64,000 bases of DNA, from positions 558,001 through 622,000 of the forward strand of contig NZ_JASBVP010000002.1 of the NCBI RefSeq assembly GCF_029961025.1. The letters are read 5' to 3'. The notes under the pieces were generated by a model that was not told the origin of the DNA, did no database searches, and saw nothing but the letters and a program-made list of their open reading frames with translations. A program made the position numbers and the translations under genes. The stretch is from Mycobacterium sp. Its GTDB lineage: Bacteria; Actinomycetota; Actinomycetes; Mycobacteriales; Mycobacteriaceae. The stretch's first letter is position 1. Every line of letters starts with the position of its first letter. Shown in pieces: positions 28,770-38,212 of the stretch.

Positions 28770-29576
28770 TCAGCGCTTTCGTGCGGTGACGAGCAGGACC
28801 TCCCACTGCATCGCGCCGCCGACCAGGTAGCGCCGTGCGAGCTCGATGAGCTGGGCGTCGAGCGCGGCCGCCAGCACCGTGTTATCACCGATGGTGCGGT
28901 AGGCCTCGATTGTCGGGCCGTAGTACTTCTTGAAGTACTCGTGTACGTCCTGGGCTCTGTCGAACCGGTCCACCCGCAGATCGACCCGCCGCATGGTGAT
29001 CTCGTGGACCCGCTCCCCCAACAGCCCGGTGACGTACTCCTCACGGCCCCACAGCGCCTCGGGGGGCATGCCGGGAAGCTGGGTGGGCCGATACGGCCGG
29101 ATCATGGCCAGCATCCGGCCGAACCATCCCTCCGGCGTCCAGCTGATCACACCGAGCCTTCCCCCGGGCCGGCAAACCCGGACCAGCTCGTCGGCGGCAC
29201 GCTGATGATGTGGGGCGAACATCACGCCGATCGCGGATACCACCACGTCGAACTCGTTGTCGGCGAACGGCAGAGCTTCCGCGTTAGCTTCCCGCCACTC
29301 CAGTGTGACGCCCTGCTCTGCGGCCCTCTGTTGGGAGCGCTGCAGCAACTCCGGTGTGAGATCGCTGGAGATCACGCTGGCGCCCGTCTTGGCGGCGGGG
29401 ATCGAGATGTTGCCGGATCCGGCCGCTACATCGAGCACCCGATCGCCCGGGCCGATACCGGTGGCATCGACCAGTATCGGGCCGAGCGGGGCCATCACCT
29501 GCTCGGCCATGAGGGCGTAGTCCCCCAGCGCCCACACCGCTCGGTGCTCGCTAGCGGTCGCGTTCTTGCTGCTCAT
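28770..29576 (-). CDS. Class I SAM-dependent methyltransferase
   Basis: A 268-residue methyltransferase of the UbiE/type-11 kind. VLDVAAGSGNISIPAA is SAM-binding motif I, EANAEALPFADNEFDVVVSAIG spans motif II, and ELVRVCRPGGRLGVISWT motif III. The substrate is unknown. The ATG has AGGAGG 6 nt upstream. It is transcribed away from a MarR-family gene with a CTATAG-containing inverted repeat between them, so it is probably that regulator's target. Confidence 0.85.
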   Translation of the reverse strand: MSSKNATASEHRAVWALGDYALMAEQVMAPLGPILVDATGIGPGDRVLDVAAGSGNISIPAAKTGASVISSDLTPELLQRSQQRAAEQGVTLEWREANAEALPFADNEFDVVVSAIGVMFAPHHQRAADELVRVCRPGGRLGVISWTPEGWFGRMLAMIRPYRPTQLPGMPPEALWGREEYVTGLLGERVHEITMRRVDLRVDRFDRAQDVHEYFKKYYGPTIEAYRTIGDNTVLAAALDAQLIELARRYLVGGAMQWEVLLVTARKR

Positions 29577-29671
29577 GCGGATCCTCCTGGGAATCGGGGG
29601 CGAAAACGGGTCTCGGCGACCGTGAGGTCGCCGTCGCGGTCGGTGCGGTGCAGCTGCCAGACCGCACCAAA

Positions 29672-29692
29672 ACTATAGATCTCGACTATAGT
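29672..29692. promoter_or_regulatory. CTATAG inverted repeat, putative MarR operator
   Basis: ACTATAG occurs twice, 14 bp apart start to start, around ATCTCG; each copy contains the palindrome CTATAG, and the pair forms an imperfect inverted repeat. It sits between the divergent methyltransferase and MarR genes, where an autoregulated MarR repressor would bind. Confidence 0.5.
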
Positions 29693-29815
29693 AGCGCTAG
29701 GAAACAGTTGATCTGAGTAATTATGGATGGTGTTACCCTAACATCGATCTTCGCAGCGCGGTGACGGGGTTCACCGCCTCGGGGAGCGGGCGCGGCAGCA
29801 TACGGGAGCAGTTAG

Positions 29816-30298
29816 ATGTCCGCCGATGACGCGACGACAATCGACGAGTCGCTGGATGCGCTGACCGACGCGCTGCTGACCGCGTCACGGCTGCTGGTGG
29901 CGATCTCGGCGAAGTCGATCGCCCTGGTCGACGAGACCATCACGATCCCGCAATTCCGCACCCTGGTGATCTTGTCCAATCGCGGCCCGATCAACCTCGC
30001 CACGCTGGCTGCGCTGCTGGGTGTGCAGCCGTCGGCCGCCGGCCGGATGGTCGACCGGTTGGTCGGGGCCGGGCTGATCGATCGGTTGCCGCACCCCAGT
30101 TCCCGCCGCGAGCTGCTGGCGGCACTGACCGCGCGCGGGCACGCGGTTGTGCGGGAGGTCACCGCGCACCGGCGCGCCGAGATCGCCGCTATCGTGCGGA
30201 AGATGCCGCCGCCCGAGCGCCACGGGCTGGTGCGGGCCCTGACGGCTTTTACCGCCGCCGGCGGCGAGCCCGCCGCCCACCTTCACGACGAGTCGTAG
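29816..30298 (+). CDS. MarR-family transcriptional regulator
   Basis: A 160-residue winged-helix regulator. TIPQFRTLVILSNRGPINLATLAALLGVQPSAAGRMVDRLV is the helix-turn-helix region, and LPHPSSRRELLAALTARGHAV is the wing, with the SSRRE in place of the usual DxRDRR. Divergent from the methyltransferase at 28770-29576, with the putative operator midway. The ligand is unknown. Confidence 0.88.
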   Translation: MSADDATTIDESLDALTDALLTASRLLVAISAKSIALVDETITIPQFRTLVILSNRGPINLATLAALLGVQPSAAGRMVDRLVGAGLIDRLPHPSSRRELLAALTARGHAVVREVTAHRRAEIAAIVRKMPPPERHGLVRALTAFTAAGGEPAAHLHDES

Positions 30299-30321
30299 CC
30301 GGCAAGGGCGTGCGGGCGGGC

Positions 30322-30876
<555 letters not shown>

Positions 30877-30905
30877 TTACCAGCCTGTTTGTTGATCGGG
30901 GAGGG

Positions 30906-31829
30906 TTACCAGCCGATTCCGGCGACCGGCCCGCCCGCGAGCACAGCACTGGCTGCCGCGGCCCGGTGGGGTCGCGCCCAGCGCAGCCGCACGCGCTGCC
31001 CCGGCCGCATTTGGGCGAGTTTGTCGATGTCGTCGTCGATCACCACTCCCGCCACCGGGTAGCTGCCCGTTATCGGGTGATCGGGCCCCAGAATCACTGG
31101 CAACCCGTTGGGCGGCACCTGAATCGCGCCGCGCACGGTGCCCTCGGCCGGCAACTGCCGGCCGGGGTTGCGGTACTGCAACGGGCGGCCGATCAACTGC
31201 AACCCCACCCGGTTGCTGCGCTCGGACGCCACCCAATCGGTGTGCACCAGGGCGTCAGGGTCGAGGAGCCAGTCGTCGCGCGGTCCGGGGGTGACCAGCA
31301 GCTCAAGCGGATCGTCGGTGATGGCGGCCACCGGAGCCTGGTCGAGTTCGGGGTAGTCCGCGGTGTGCGCACCGACCGGCAGCATGTCTCCGGGCTGCAG
31401 CGGTGGTGGGCCGATCCCGGACAGTACGTCGTAGCTGCGCGATCCCAGCACCGCCGGCACGTCGAAGCCGCCCCGCACCGCCAGGTAGCTGCGCAGCCCA
31501 GCGTGCGGCGCGCCCAGTGAGATCACCTCCCCGGCGTGAACGTGATGAATACTGTTGATGCCAAACGTAACTCCGTTAACGGTTGGGTTGGTGTCGGCGC
31601 CCGTCACAGCGATATCGACGTCGTTGTCGCGGACCCGCGCGGCGAAACCCCCGAACGTCACCTCGATGGTGGCGCGGTCGTCGGGGTTGGCCAGCAGCCG
31701 GTTGGCCAGCCGGTGCGCTCGGCGGTCGGCAGCCCCGGAACGGGTGACACCGAACCGGGCGAGCCCGGGCCGGCCGAGATCCTCGACGAGCGCCAGCGGT
31801 CCGGTGCGCAAAACCTCCAGTGCTGTCAC
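30906..31829 (-). CDS. pxpC: 5-oxoprolinase subunit C (PxpC/KipA type)
   Basis: A 307-residue carboxyltransferase-domain protein (allophanate-hydrolase subunit 2 type). [33 protein letters not shown] at the N-terminus and the [20 protein letters not shown] segment are diagnostic. With PxpB and PxpA this family makes an ATP-dependent 5-oxoprolinase. The GTG start has AGGAGGG 7 nt upstream, in the last of three tandem copies of that site. It follows pxpB on the same strand. It corresponds to Rv0263c. Confidence 0.9.
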   Translation of the reverse strand: MTALEVLRTGPLALVEDLGRPGLARFGVTRSGAADRRAHRLANRLLANPDDRATIEVTFGGFAARVRDNDVDIAVTGADTNPTVNGVTFGINSIHHVHAGEVISLGAPHAGLRSYLAVRGGFDVPAVLGSRSYDVLSGIGPPPLQPGDMLPVGAHTADYPELDQAPVAAITDDPLELLVTPGPRDDWLLDPDALVHTDWVASERSNRVGLQLIGRPLQYRNPGRQLPAEGTVRGAIQVPPNGLPVILGPDHPITGSYPVAGVVIDDDIDKLAQMRPGQRVRLRWARPHRAAAASAVLAGGPVAGIGW

Positions 31830-31835
31830 TACTCT

Positions 31836-31892
31836 GCCCTCCTGAACCGTTAGGGCCCTCCTGAACCGTTAGGGCCCTCCTGAACTGTTAGG
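31836..31892. repeat. Three tandem 19-bp repeats carrying Shine-Dalgarno sequences
   Basis: The unit GCCCTCCTGAACCGTTAGG occurs three times head to tail, the last with one change. On the coding (minus) strand each copy reads as a TAA followed by TTCAGGAGGGC. The first copy holds the pxpB stop codon and the last the working ribosome site of pxpC, so the pxpB-pxpC junction has been triplicated. Confidence 0.9.
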
Positions 31893-32538
31893 CGGCCCGG
31901 AACTGCACCCACATGCCCGGCGTCAGCAGCGCCGGGTTGGGCCGGTCGATATCCCACAAGATCGCTTCGCTGTGACCGATCAGCTGCCAGCCGCCCGGGG
32001 ACGGGCGCGGGTGGATTCCGCTGAATTCGTCGGCAAGGCCGACCGATCCGGGCGGCATCGACGCCCGCGGCTCGGACCGCCGCGGCACCCGCAGCCTCGG
32101 GTCGCCGCCGACGAGGTAGACCGAACCGGGAGTGGCGCCGGCGAACCCCACCCGCCACGGGACGGCGGTGTGGGCGTTGATGACCTGCGCGATGGTAAGC
32201 CCGGTGTGGGCGGCGACCGCGGAGAGATCGGGCCCGTCATAGACGACGTCGATCACCACGTCCGGATGGCCGCCCGGCGGGGCGGTCACGGTTGGTTCCG
32301 GAGCGACCCGCAGCTCACGCAGCCGCCGGCGGGTGATGCCCCGGTAGCGCGGTCCGTGGAGCTTCACCAGCACGGTGCGGGGGGCCGCGACAATATCAAG
32401 CACACCGGGCAGGGCTGCCTCGCGCAGCGCAACCGCCCACGCCAACACCTCGGCGGTGCTGTCGAACTCCAGTAACAATGCCTGGTCGCCGTAGTCTCGA
32501 ACGGCGGCGGCCACCATCAGATCCGTTGCCACGCTCAT
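31888..32538 (-). CDS. pxpB: 5-oxoprolinase subunit B (PxpB/KipI type)
   Basis: A 216-residue carboxyltransferase domain protein (allophanate-hydrolase subunit 1 type). [20 protein letters not shown] at the N-terminus, VKLHGPRYR, and the [29 protein letters not shown] region ending in a [25 protein letters not shown] tail are family signatures. It is the upstream partner of pxpC. In H37Rv the FecB2 gene and oplA follow directly; here an accessory island intervenes. Confidence 0.9.
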   Translation of the reverse strand: MSVATDLMVAAAVRDYGDQALLLEFDSTAEVLAWAVALREAALPGVLDIVAAPRTVLVKLHGPRYRGITRRRLRELRVAPEPTVTAPPGGHPDVVIDVVYDGPDLSAVAAHTGLTIAQVINAHTAVPWRVGFAGATPGSVYLVGGDPRLRVPRRSEPRASMPPGSVGLADEFSGIHPRPSPGGWQLIGHSEAILWDIDRPNPALLTPGMWVQFRAA

Positions 32539-32728
32539 TACCCGACGGTAGCTCCGCGCCGAGGCGGCGGCGAGAGATTTTCGAGCCCTGCCAGAAGTGC
32601 CTTAGCAATCGCTCAGACGGTGTTTATTCACCGGGGTTGACGAGCGCGTTCCCGGGCGCACAAACCGCCGCGCCGAAGGCGAATCCAGGCTTGGCCGCGC
32701 CGGTTTCTCAGGCCGGTTTCTACCGCGA

Positions 32729-33244
32729 TCAGGATCCTCGGTCGAGATGGTGCAGCACCAGGGCGGTGACCAGGCCGTAGCCGAAATGCGGGACGACATC
32801 GCTGATCCAGCCGACGGCACCCCAGGTCCGCGGATCGGTCACCCCGAGCGCGATCATCGGTCCGTTGGTGCCGATCAGGGCGCCGCCGGTGGCGACCAGC
32901 GTGGCAACCAGCGGGCCGGGCCGCCAGCCCAGGCCGTAGGCCAGCCCGAGGAGCACCCCGATCCCGATTCCGGCCGTATATCCGGTGAGTGCGCCGAGAC
33001 CCGAGATCCGGTTGGCCTGAACGTCACCGGTGCCGGGGATTGTCAGGTGCACCAATTTTGCCAGCGCGTCGACGGTCCGTTCGGGTGTGGTGCTCGCCGG
33101 CCGGCCCCGGACCGCCATGTCGGCGTAGGTGATCACGTTCAGCGCGGTGGTGCCCGCGGCGCCGGCGGCGGCGCCGGCCCACAAGCCCGCCCAGAGCCGC
33201 TGCGCGGGTTTGGCTCGCCTCGGCGAAGCCTCCTTAAGTGTCAT
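32729..33244 (-). CDS. Small integral membrane protein of the radical-SAM operon
   Basis: A 171-residue protein with about four hydrophobic segments (residues ~20-40, 85-105, 112-132, 150-166) and no cysteines. I do not recognise a family. The start is the ATG at 33242-33244, which overlaps the methyltransferase stop as ATGA; a longer frame upstream is only the methyltransferase gene read out of frame. It is the third gene of a translationally coupled operon, so it probably handles or anchors the operon's product in the membrane, which is inference. Confidence 0.7.
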   Translation of the reverse strand: MTLKEASPRRAKPAQRLWAGLWAGAAAGAAGTTALNVITYADMAVRGRPASTTPERTVDALAKLVHLTIPGTGDVQANRISGLGALTGYTAGIGIGVLLGLAYGLGWRPGPLVATLVATGGALIGTNGPMIALGVTDPRTWGAVGWISDVVPHFGYGLVTALVLHHLDRGS

Positions 33245-34038
33245 GTCTTCTCCGCGATGATCAGCGTGTAGCCGAGCCGGCCCGCCATGACCGCGTCGCG
33301 CGCGAGCCGGGTGTGGGTCAGCACGGCATCGGGCACCACACCGTTGTCGGTCAGCAGCGTGGGTGCCGCAATCTGCAGCGCGGTGATCCGGGCCTCGATG
33401 CGGTCGATCATGGGCAGCAGGCTCTCGTCGTGGGCCTCGATGCGACGCGTGCGCAGCCCGGCCGCGGCGAGGATCGTGGTGTAGTCGGTGACCGAGCGGG
33501 CGTCGCCGATGCAGGCGACCCACCCCGCAAGCGTGGTCAGCTCCGCCGGTAGGCCGGTGTCGGCGAGGGTGACATCGGTGATGCCTGCCAGCCCGCCGGG
33601 CCGCAGAATCCTGGCGAACTGCGCCGCGGCGGCGTGCTTGTCCGGGAACGTGCACAGCGCGCATTCGCACACCAGCGCGTCGAAGGCGTTGTCGGGCAGC
33701 GGAAGTTCTTCAGCGTCACCACGATGGAAGCGGACCCGCCGGGCCAGCCCGCTCGCCGCGACGGCGGCGCGGGCGTGCTCGACGTTGACCTCGCTGAGGT
33801 CGACCCCGTCGACGGTGAGCTCCGGATATTCGCCGGCCAGCAGCCGGGCGCTGGCCCCGCGCCCGCAGGCGACGTCGGCCAGCCGTCGTGCGCCGCACCC
33901 CAGCCCGAGCGCCTCGGCCAGCAGGCGAGTCAACGCCGCCCCGCCCGGGTGGTAGGACTCCCCCAGCAGCAACGCTGCGATGTCGCTGGAATAGGCGTCG
34001 GCGCAACAGGTTTTGATGCGGCGCGGGCTCATGGTCAT
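33241..34038 (-). CDS. Cysteine-rich SAM-dependent methyltransferase
   Basis: A 265-residue class I methyltransferase. LADVACGRGASARLL (residues 53-67) is SAM motif I; GDAEELPLPDNAFDALVCECALC and FARILRPGGLAGITDV are motifs II and III. Unusual cysteines are the pair C11-C12 near the N-terminus (KTCCADAY) and C124, C126, C129 after motif II, which could bind a metal or soft metalloid. ArsM-type arsenite methylation is one possibility, not shown. It overlaps the radical SAM gene (ATGA) upstream and the membrane-protein gene (ATGA) downstream. Confidence 0.8.
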   Translation of the reverse strand: MTMSPRRIKTCCADAYSSDIAALLLGESYHPGGAALTRLLAEALGLGCGARRLADVACGRGASARLLAGEYPELTVDGVDLSEVNVEHARAAVAASGLARRVRFHRGDAEELPLPDNAFDALVCECALCTFPDKHAAAAQFARILRPGGLAGITDVTLADTGLPAELTTLAGWVACIGDARSVTDYTTILAAAGLRTRRIEAHDESLLPMIDRIEARITALQIAAPTLLTDNGVVPDAVLTHTRLARDAVMAGRLGYTLIIAEKT

Positions 34039-35654
34039 CGGGGCACCGCTTTGCTGCCGGTGTTGGTGGCGTCACGCGCAGCACGGCGGCCCGGGACGCC
34101 GCCCGGGACCGCCAGTTTGGAGCCGTGCGGAGAGTCGGCGAGCAGTCCGGCAAGCGGGACGGCGTTGGGCACGATGTCGGGCACCGGCACCCCGGTCAGC
34201 CGTTCGCGGACCTGCTCGCGGTAGCCGACCGAGTTGTAGGCGCAGAACGGGATCAGCCGCCCGTCCGGGGTGAGCTGCTGCACGCAGCATTTCATCAACT
34301 GCTTGACGTTGAGGGTGAACGGATCCTGAAAGTCCTGGATCACGATCGCAAACACCCGGTCGGTGAGATTGGCCAGCGCCTCGGGCAGGTTGACCCCACA
34401 GGCGTCGGCGCAGTCCAGGGCGGTTGCCGCTAGCTGCAGCGGCGCGGCGGCGGTGTCGGTGCCCAGCACCGCCGACGCCGACCACAGCTTCTCCAGCGCT
34501 TCCCGGATCGCCAGGTCGGGGATCACCCGGTTGGAGACGTAGTCGAGGTAGTCCTCGACGTCCAGCAGTCGCGGGATCGGGACCACCTGCTCGCCGTCGG
34601 TGAGCAGGTAGGTGATCGACCGGCAGCTGGGGAAGCAGCACGGCACCGGGAAGAAATCGCCAGCCCTAAACCAGTCGGGCAGCTGCGCGGCGATGGCGTG
34701 GATGATGTCGGAGTTGGTCAGCCGGGTCAGCGGGTCGAACCGCAGGTGCCGCCCCGCGTGGGTGACCGGCTGAAACACCACCGACTGCACCGCGGGGTGG
34801 GCCATGCCGTGGCGGATGATCGGGCCCAGTTCGTGCTCGTTGAGGCCCCGTTCCACCGCGGCCACCAGGCTGACGGTCAGGCCCGCCCCGGCACAGTTGT
34901 CCAATGCCTGGGCTTTGATGTCTCGCAGATCGCGCCCCCGAATCGCGCGGTGGGTGGCTTCGTCGAGTCCGTCGAACTGCAGGTAGATGTGCACCGGGTG
35001 ACCGGGGCGGTTGCGCTCGGCGAGGTCGGCGACAAACCCCCGATCGGACGCCAGCCGGATGCCGTTGGTGTTGATGATGACGGTCTTGACCGGCCGGGCC
35101 TGGGCGGCGTCGACGAAGTCGAGCAGCTGTTTGTGGATGGTCGGTTCGCCGCCGGAAAACATCACCACCTCGGGTTCCCCCTCGGCCGCCACCAGCGCGT
35201 CCAGCATCCGCTCACAGTGGGCGATCGTGATCGCGTACCCGTCAGGGTGGTGACCGGAGTCGGCGAAGCAGATCGGGCAATCCAGGTTGCATCCGGTGTT
35301 GACCTCGATCAACCCCAGGCAAGCGTGCTGTTTGTGGTCCGGGCACAGCCCGCAGTCGCTGGGGCAGCCCTCGCGGATCTCGGTCTGAAAGCGCAGTGGC
35401 ATGGTGCCCGGCTTGTTGAATCGCGCCGAGTCCGTATACATCTGCGCGTCCCCGTAGATCAGGGCCTCGAAACCGCCGTGCTCACGGCAGCGTTTCCGCA
35501 GATACACCTTGCCGTCGCGGATATTGACCTGCGCGTCCACCACCACCTTGCACACCGGGCAGATGCTCTTGGTGTACTCGACGAACACCTCGTGAAGATC
35601 CCGCTTCGCTGTCGTCACCGAGTCCCCTATCGCCGTCGCCTCGGTCCCGGTCAC
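34035..35654 (-). CDS. Radical SAM protein of the MJ0619/tetraether-synthase (Tes) type
   Basis: A 539-residue radical SAM enzyme. A rubredoxin-like CPVC (32-35) with C56 precedes C97, C101, C104 and C112, then the radical SAM triad C122, C126, C129 (CNLDCPIC), GGEP at 168-171 and C-terminal cysteines at 339, 340, 344, 414, 418, 456, 457 and 471. This layout of an extra N-terminal metal site plus CPxDCGLCPxHKQHxC before the triad is that of archaeal MJ0619/Tes, which join or methylate unactivated carbons. Start GTG at 35652-35654; the 260-bp longer frame upstream is Arg/Pro-rich noise. First gene of a coupled three-gene operon. Confidence 0.82.
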   Translation of the reverse strand: MTGTEATAIGDSVTTAKRDLHEVFVEYTKSICPVCKVVVDAQVNIRDGKVYLRKRCREHGGFEALIYGDAQMYTDSARFNKPGTMPLRFQTEIREGCPSDCGLCPDHKQHACLGLIEVNTGCNLDCPICFADSGHHPDGYAITIAHCERMLDALVAAEGEPEVVMFSGGEPTIHKQLLDFVDAAQARPVKTVIINTNGIRLASDRGFVADLAERNRPGHPVHIYLQFDGLDEATHRAIRGRDLRDIKAQALDNCAGAGLTVSLVAAVERGLNEHELGPIIRHGMAHPAVQSVVFQPVTHAGRHLRFDPLTRLTNSDIIHAIAAQLPDWFRAGDFFPVPCCFPSCRSITYLLTDGEQVVPIPRLLDVEDYLDYVSNRVIPDLAIREALEKLWSASAVLGTDTAAAPLQLAATALDCADACGVNLPEALANLTDRVFAIVIQDFQDPFTLNVKQLMKCCVQQLTPDGRLIPFCAYNSVGYREQVRERLTGVPVPDIVPNAVPLAGLLADSPHGSKLAVPGGVPGRRAARDATNTGSKAVPR

Positions 35655-35810
35655 CTCAGCACCGCGGCCCGCACCCGCGGTGGCCAACTGTCGGCGACCG
35701 GACAATGCTGCGGCGCCCGGCCGCTGGTGTCGCCACGATGACAGTTCACGTGCGCACCGCACCCACCAGTGTGCTATAGCGGAAGGAACAATGTGAGGAG
35801 GTCGGCGACG

Positions 35811-36191
35811 ATGATCCGGGCGGTGTGGAAGGGAACCGTTCTCGCGGAGGCGCCGCGAACCAGGCGGGTGGAGGGCAGCCACTACTTTCCGCCCGACTCC
35901 GTGGAGCGGGCCCACCTGATCGAAAGCCCGACCAGGTCACTATGCCCGTGGAAGGGCATGGCCCACTATTACACCGTCATGGTGGGCGAGGACATCAACC
36001 CCGACGCCGCCTGGTGCTATCCGCATCCGAGTCCGCTGGCCCGCCAGATCAAAAACCACGTCGCATTCTGGAACGGGGTGACCGTGGAAGGTGAACCAGA
36101 AGGTGAACCCGAGGGTGAGCGACACGACTTGGCGCACCGGGTGGCGTCGTGGTTCGGTGCCCAGGCGGCACGATGCGATGGCCGGCCATGA
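35811..36191 (+). CDS. DUF427-domain protein
   Basis: A 126-residue single-domain DUF427 protein: VWKGTVLAEAPRTRRVEGSH, YFPPDSV, CPWKGMAHYYTVMVG and AAWCYPHPSPLARQIKNHVAFW are the family's conserved blocks. Function is unknown. ATG at 35811 with AGGAGG 9-10 nt upstream. Divergent from the radical SAM operon; its stop overlaps the next start as ATGA, so it is coupled to the MerT-like gene. Confidence 0.85.
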   Translation: MIRAVWKGTVLAEAPRTRRVEGSHYFPPDSVERAHLIESPTRSLCPWKGMAHYYTVMVGEDINPDAAWCYPHPSPLARQIKNHVAFWNGVTVEGEPEGEPEGERHDLAHRVASWFGAQAARCDGRP

Positions 36192-36592
36192 ATACCGCTG
36201 GTAACCACCATGTTTCGGCGGTAAGCGACGACGTCGAGGGGTCACCCGGGAGCGCCGGACGGCTGGCGGTGTGGCGCATTGGGATTATCGGCGGGCTGGT
36301 CGGGATGCTGTGCTGCGTCGGGCCGACCGTCTTGGCTCTCGTCGGAATCGTCAGCGCGGGCACGGCGTTCGCGTGGGCGAACGAGCTGTACGGCAACTAC
36401 GCGTGGTGGTTTCGCCTGGGCGGGCTGGCTGTGCTCGCGCTGCTGGTGTGGATCGGGTTACGGCGGCGCAATCAGTGCAGCCTCGCCGGTATCCGGCGAC
36501 TGCGGTGGCGACTGATGGCAATGCTGGTGATCGCGATCGCTACCTACGGTGTGTTGTATGCGGTGACAACCTGGCTGGAGAGGTTCGCGTAA
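36188..36592 (+). CDS. MerT-like membrane protein with vicinal cysteines
   Basis: A 134-residue protein with three or four membrane helices. GLVGMLCCVGPTVLALVG puts adjacent cysteines C42-C43 before Gly-Pro in the first helix, as in mercuric transporters of the MerT family. A later NQC lies in the loop after helix two. It overlaps the DUF427 gene by 4 bp. A role in uptake of Hg(II) or another soft metal is inference from the CC-GP motif; the mer locus lies 7 kb downstream. Confidence 0.65.
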   Translation: MNTAGNHHVSAVSDDVEGSPGSAGRLAVWRIGIIGGLVGMLCCVGPTVLALVGIVSAGTAFAWANELYGNYAWWFRLGGLAVLALLVWIGLRRRNQCSLAGIRRLRWRLMAMLVIAIATYGVLYAVTTWLERFA

Positions 36593-36700
36593 GCCCCGCC
36601 GGGTCATTCCGTGCGCAGAGAGCTTGTGGGCCGGTTCGCTGACATATCCTTGGGCCGGGCCGGCTATCGCGCCTCTGACTGGAGCAGGCAGCAGTGCCCA

Positions 36701-38110
36701 ATGAGAGGTCATGATGGCGTGAGACAAGTCGTTGCATCGCGGCGCTCGCGGCTGGGGCTGTTGGTGAGCATCACTGCTCCGATCCTCGGTGTGATCTACG
36801 GCTACGACATGTCCAACATCGCCGGCGCGCTGCGGTACCTCACCGAGGCGTTCCGGCTGTCGACGCATCAGCAGGAGCTGGTGACCAGCGCGGTGGTGGT
36901 GGGCGAGATCGCCGGTGCGATCGCGGGCGGTGAGCTCGCCAACACGCTCGGCAGGAAGAAGTCGATGGTGTTGGTGGTGGTCGCCTACACGGCGTTCGCG
37001 GTGCTGGGGGCGGTGTCGGTGTCGCTGCCGATGCTGCTGACGGCACGGGTGCTGCTGGGCGTGGCCATCGGTGTGTCGGTGGTGGTGGTTCCGGTGTTCG
37101 TCGCCGAGTCCGCACCGGCGCGGGTGCGCGGCTCGTTGCTGGTCGCCTACCAGCTGGCGACGGTCGTCGGCATCGTTGTGGGCTACCTGGCCACCTACCT
37201 GCTGGCCGGATGGCACAGCTGGCGGTGGATGCTGGGCCTCCCGGCGGTGCCGGCCATGCTGATCACGGTTTTGTTGGTGCCGATGCCGGACACCGCCCGC
37301 TGGTATCTGCTTAAGGGCCGGGTCGACGACGCGCGCCGGGCCCTGCTGCGGGTGGAACCGGCGGCCGACGTCGAGAACGAACTCGCCGAGATCACCCGGG
37401 CGCTTTCCGAGGAAAGCGGCGGTGCGCTTCATCAGATGCTGCGGCGACCGTATCTGCGGGCCACCGTCTTCGTGGCCGGCCTCGGTTTCTTCGCGCACAT
37501 TACCGGCGTCAACGCGATCATCTATTACGGCCCAAGGCTTTTCGCCGAGATGGGTTTCGCCGGCGACTTCGATCAGCTCGTCTTGCCGGCGCTGGTTCAA
37601 GTGGCCGCGCTAGCGGCGGTGGCCGTCTTGCTGACGCTGGTCGACCGACTGGGCAGGCGGCCAATCCTGTTGTCCGGCATTGCCATGATGATCGCCGCGG
37701 ACACCATGCTGATCGGTGTGTACGCGTTCGGCGCGGACTTCGGGGGCGCCGCGACGGTGTTGGGGTTCATCGGTGTATTGCTGTTCACGGCCGGCTTCAG
37801 TTTCGGCTTCGGCTCCTTGATAAGTGTGTACGCGGGCGAGTGTTTACCCGCGCGGCTGCGGTCGATGGGTTCGAGCGTAATGCTCACCTCGGATTTGGTG
37901 GCCAACGCCATCGTCGCCTCCGTTTTTTTGACGATGCTGCGGTCGCTCGGCGGGGCCGGCACATTCGTGGTATTCGGTGTCCTCGCCCTGGCGGCGTTCG
38001 GCTTCGTCTACCGGTTCGCTCCCGAGACCAAAGGCAAACAGCTGGAAGACATCCGGCACCTCTGGGAACACCGCGGCCGGACACCCGGCCGGACACCCGC
38101 CACGGCCTGA
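36701..38110 (+). CDS. Sugar-porter MFS transporter
   Basis: A 469-residue major-facilitator protein of the sugar-porter family with 12 helices. GVIYGYDMSNIAGAL (helix 1), LGRKKSM (loop 2-3), LLVAYQLATVVGIVVGY, VDRLGRRPILL and the C-terminal PETKGKQLEDI are classical signatures. The substrate cannot be read from sequence. Start is uncertain: ATG 36701 or GTG 36719, the latter with AGAGG 10 nt upstream. It lies downstream of the MerT-like gene on the same strand, with 108 bp between. Confidence 0.88.
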   Translation: MRGHDGVRQVVASRRSRLGLLVSITAPILGVIYGYDMSNIAGALRYLTEAFRLSTHQQELVTSAVVVGEIAGAIAGGELANTLGRKKSMVLVVVAYTAFAVLGAVSVSLPMLLTARVLLGVAIGVSVVVVPVFVAESAPARVRGSLLVAYQLATVVGIVVGYLATYLLAGWHSWRWMLGLPAVPAMLITVLLVPMPDTARWYLLKGRVDDARRALLRVEPAADVENELAEITRALSEESGGALHQMLRRPYLRATVFVAGLGFFAHITGVNAIIYYGPRLFAEMGFAGDFDQLVLPALVQVAALAAVAVLLTLVDRLGRRPILLSGIAMMIAADTMLIGVYAFGADFGGAATVLGFIGVLLFTAGFSFGFGSLISVYAGECLPARLRSMGSSVMLTSDLVANAIVASVFLTMLRSLGGAGTFVVFGVLALAAFGFVYRFAPETKGKQLEDIRHLWEHRGRTPGRTPATA

Positions 38111-38212
38111 CGCCCCGGCCCTGCGGCCGAACAACGAGACCAACAAAGCCGGTGTCGAACTCGTTCTCGATCACCCGCTGAACGGCACCCGCTGAACAGG
38201 AGGTCGAGCGTA

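Noticed and set aside
32729..33670. A 313-codon form of the small membrane protein
   Set aside because: The upstream half is the methyltransferase gene read out of frame; the ATGA overlap at 33241-33244 gives the start.
34035..35915. A 626-codon form of the radical SAM protein
   Set aside because: The extra 87 residues are Arg/Pro/His-rich without homology and run into the divergent promoter region; the GTG at 35652-35654 fits better.
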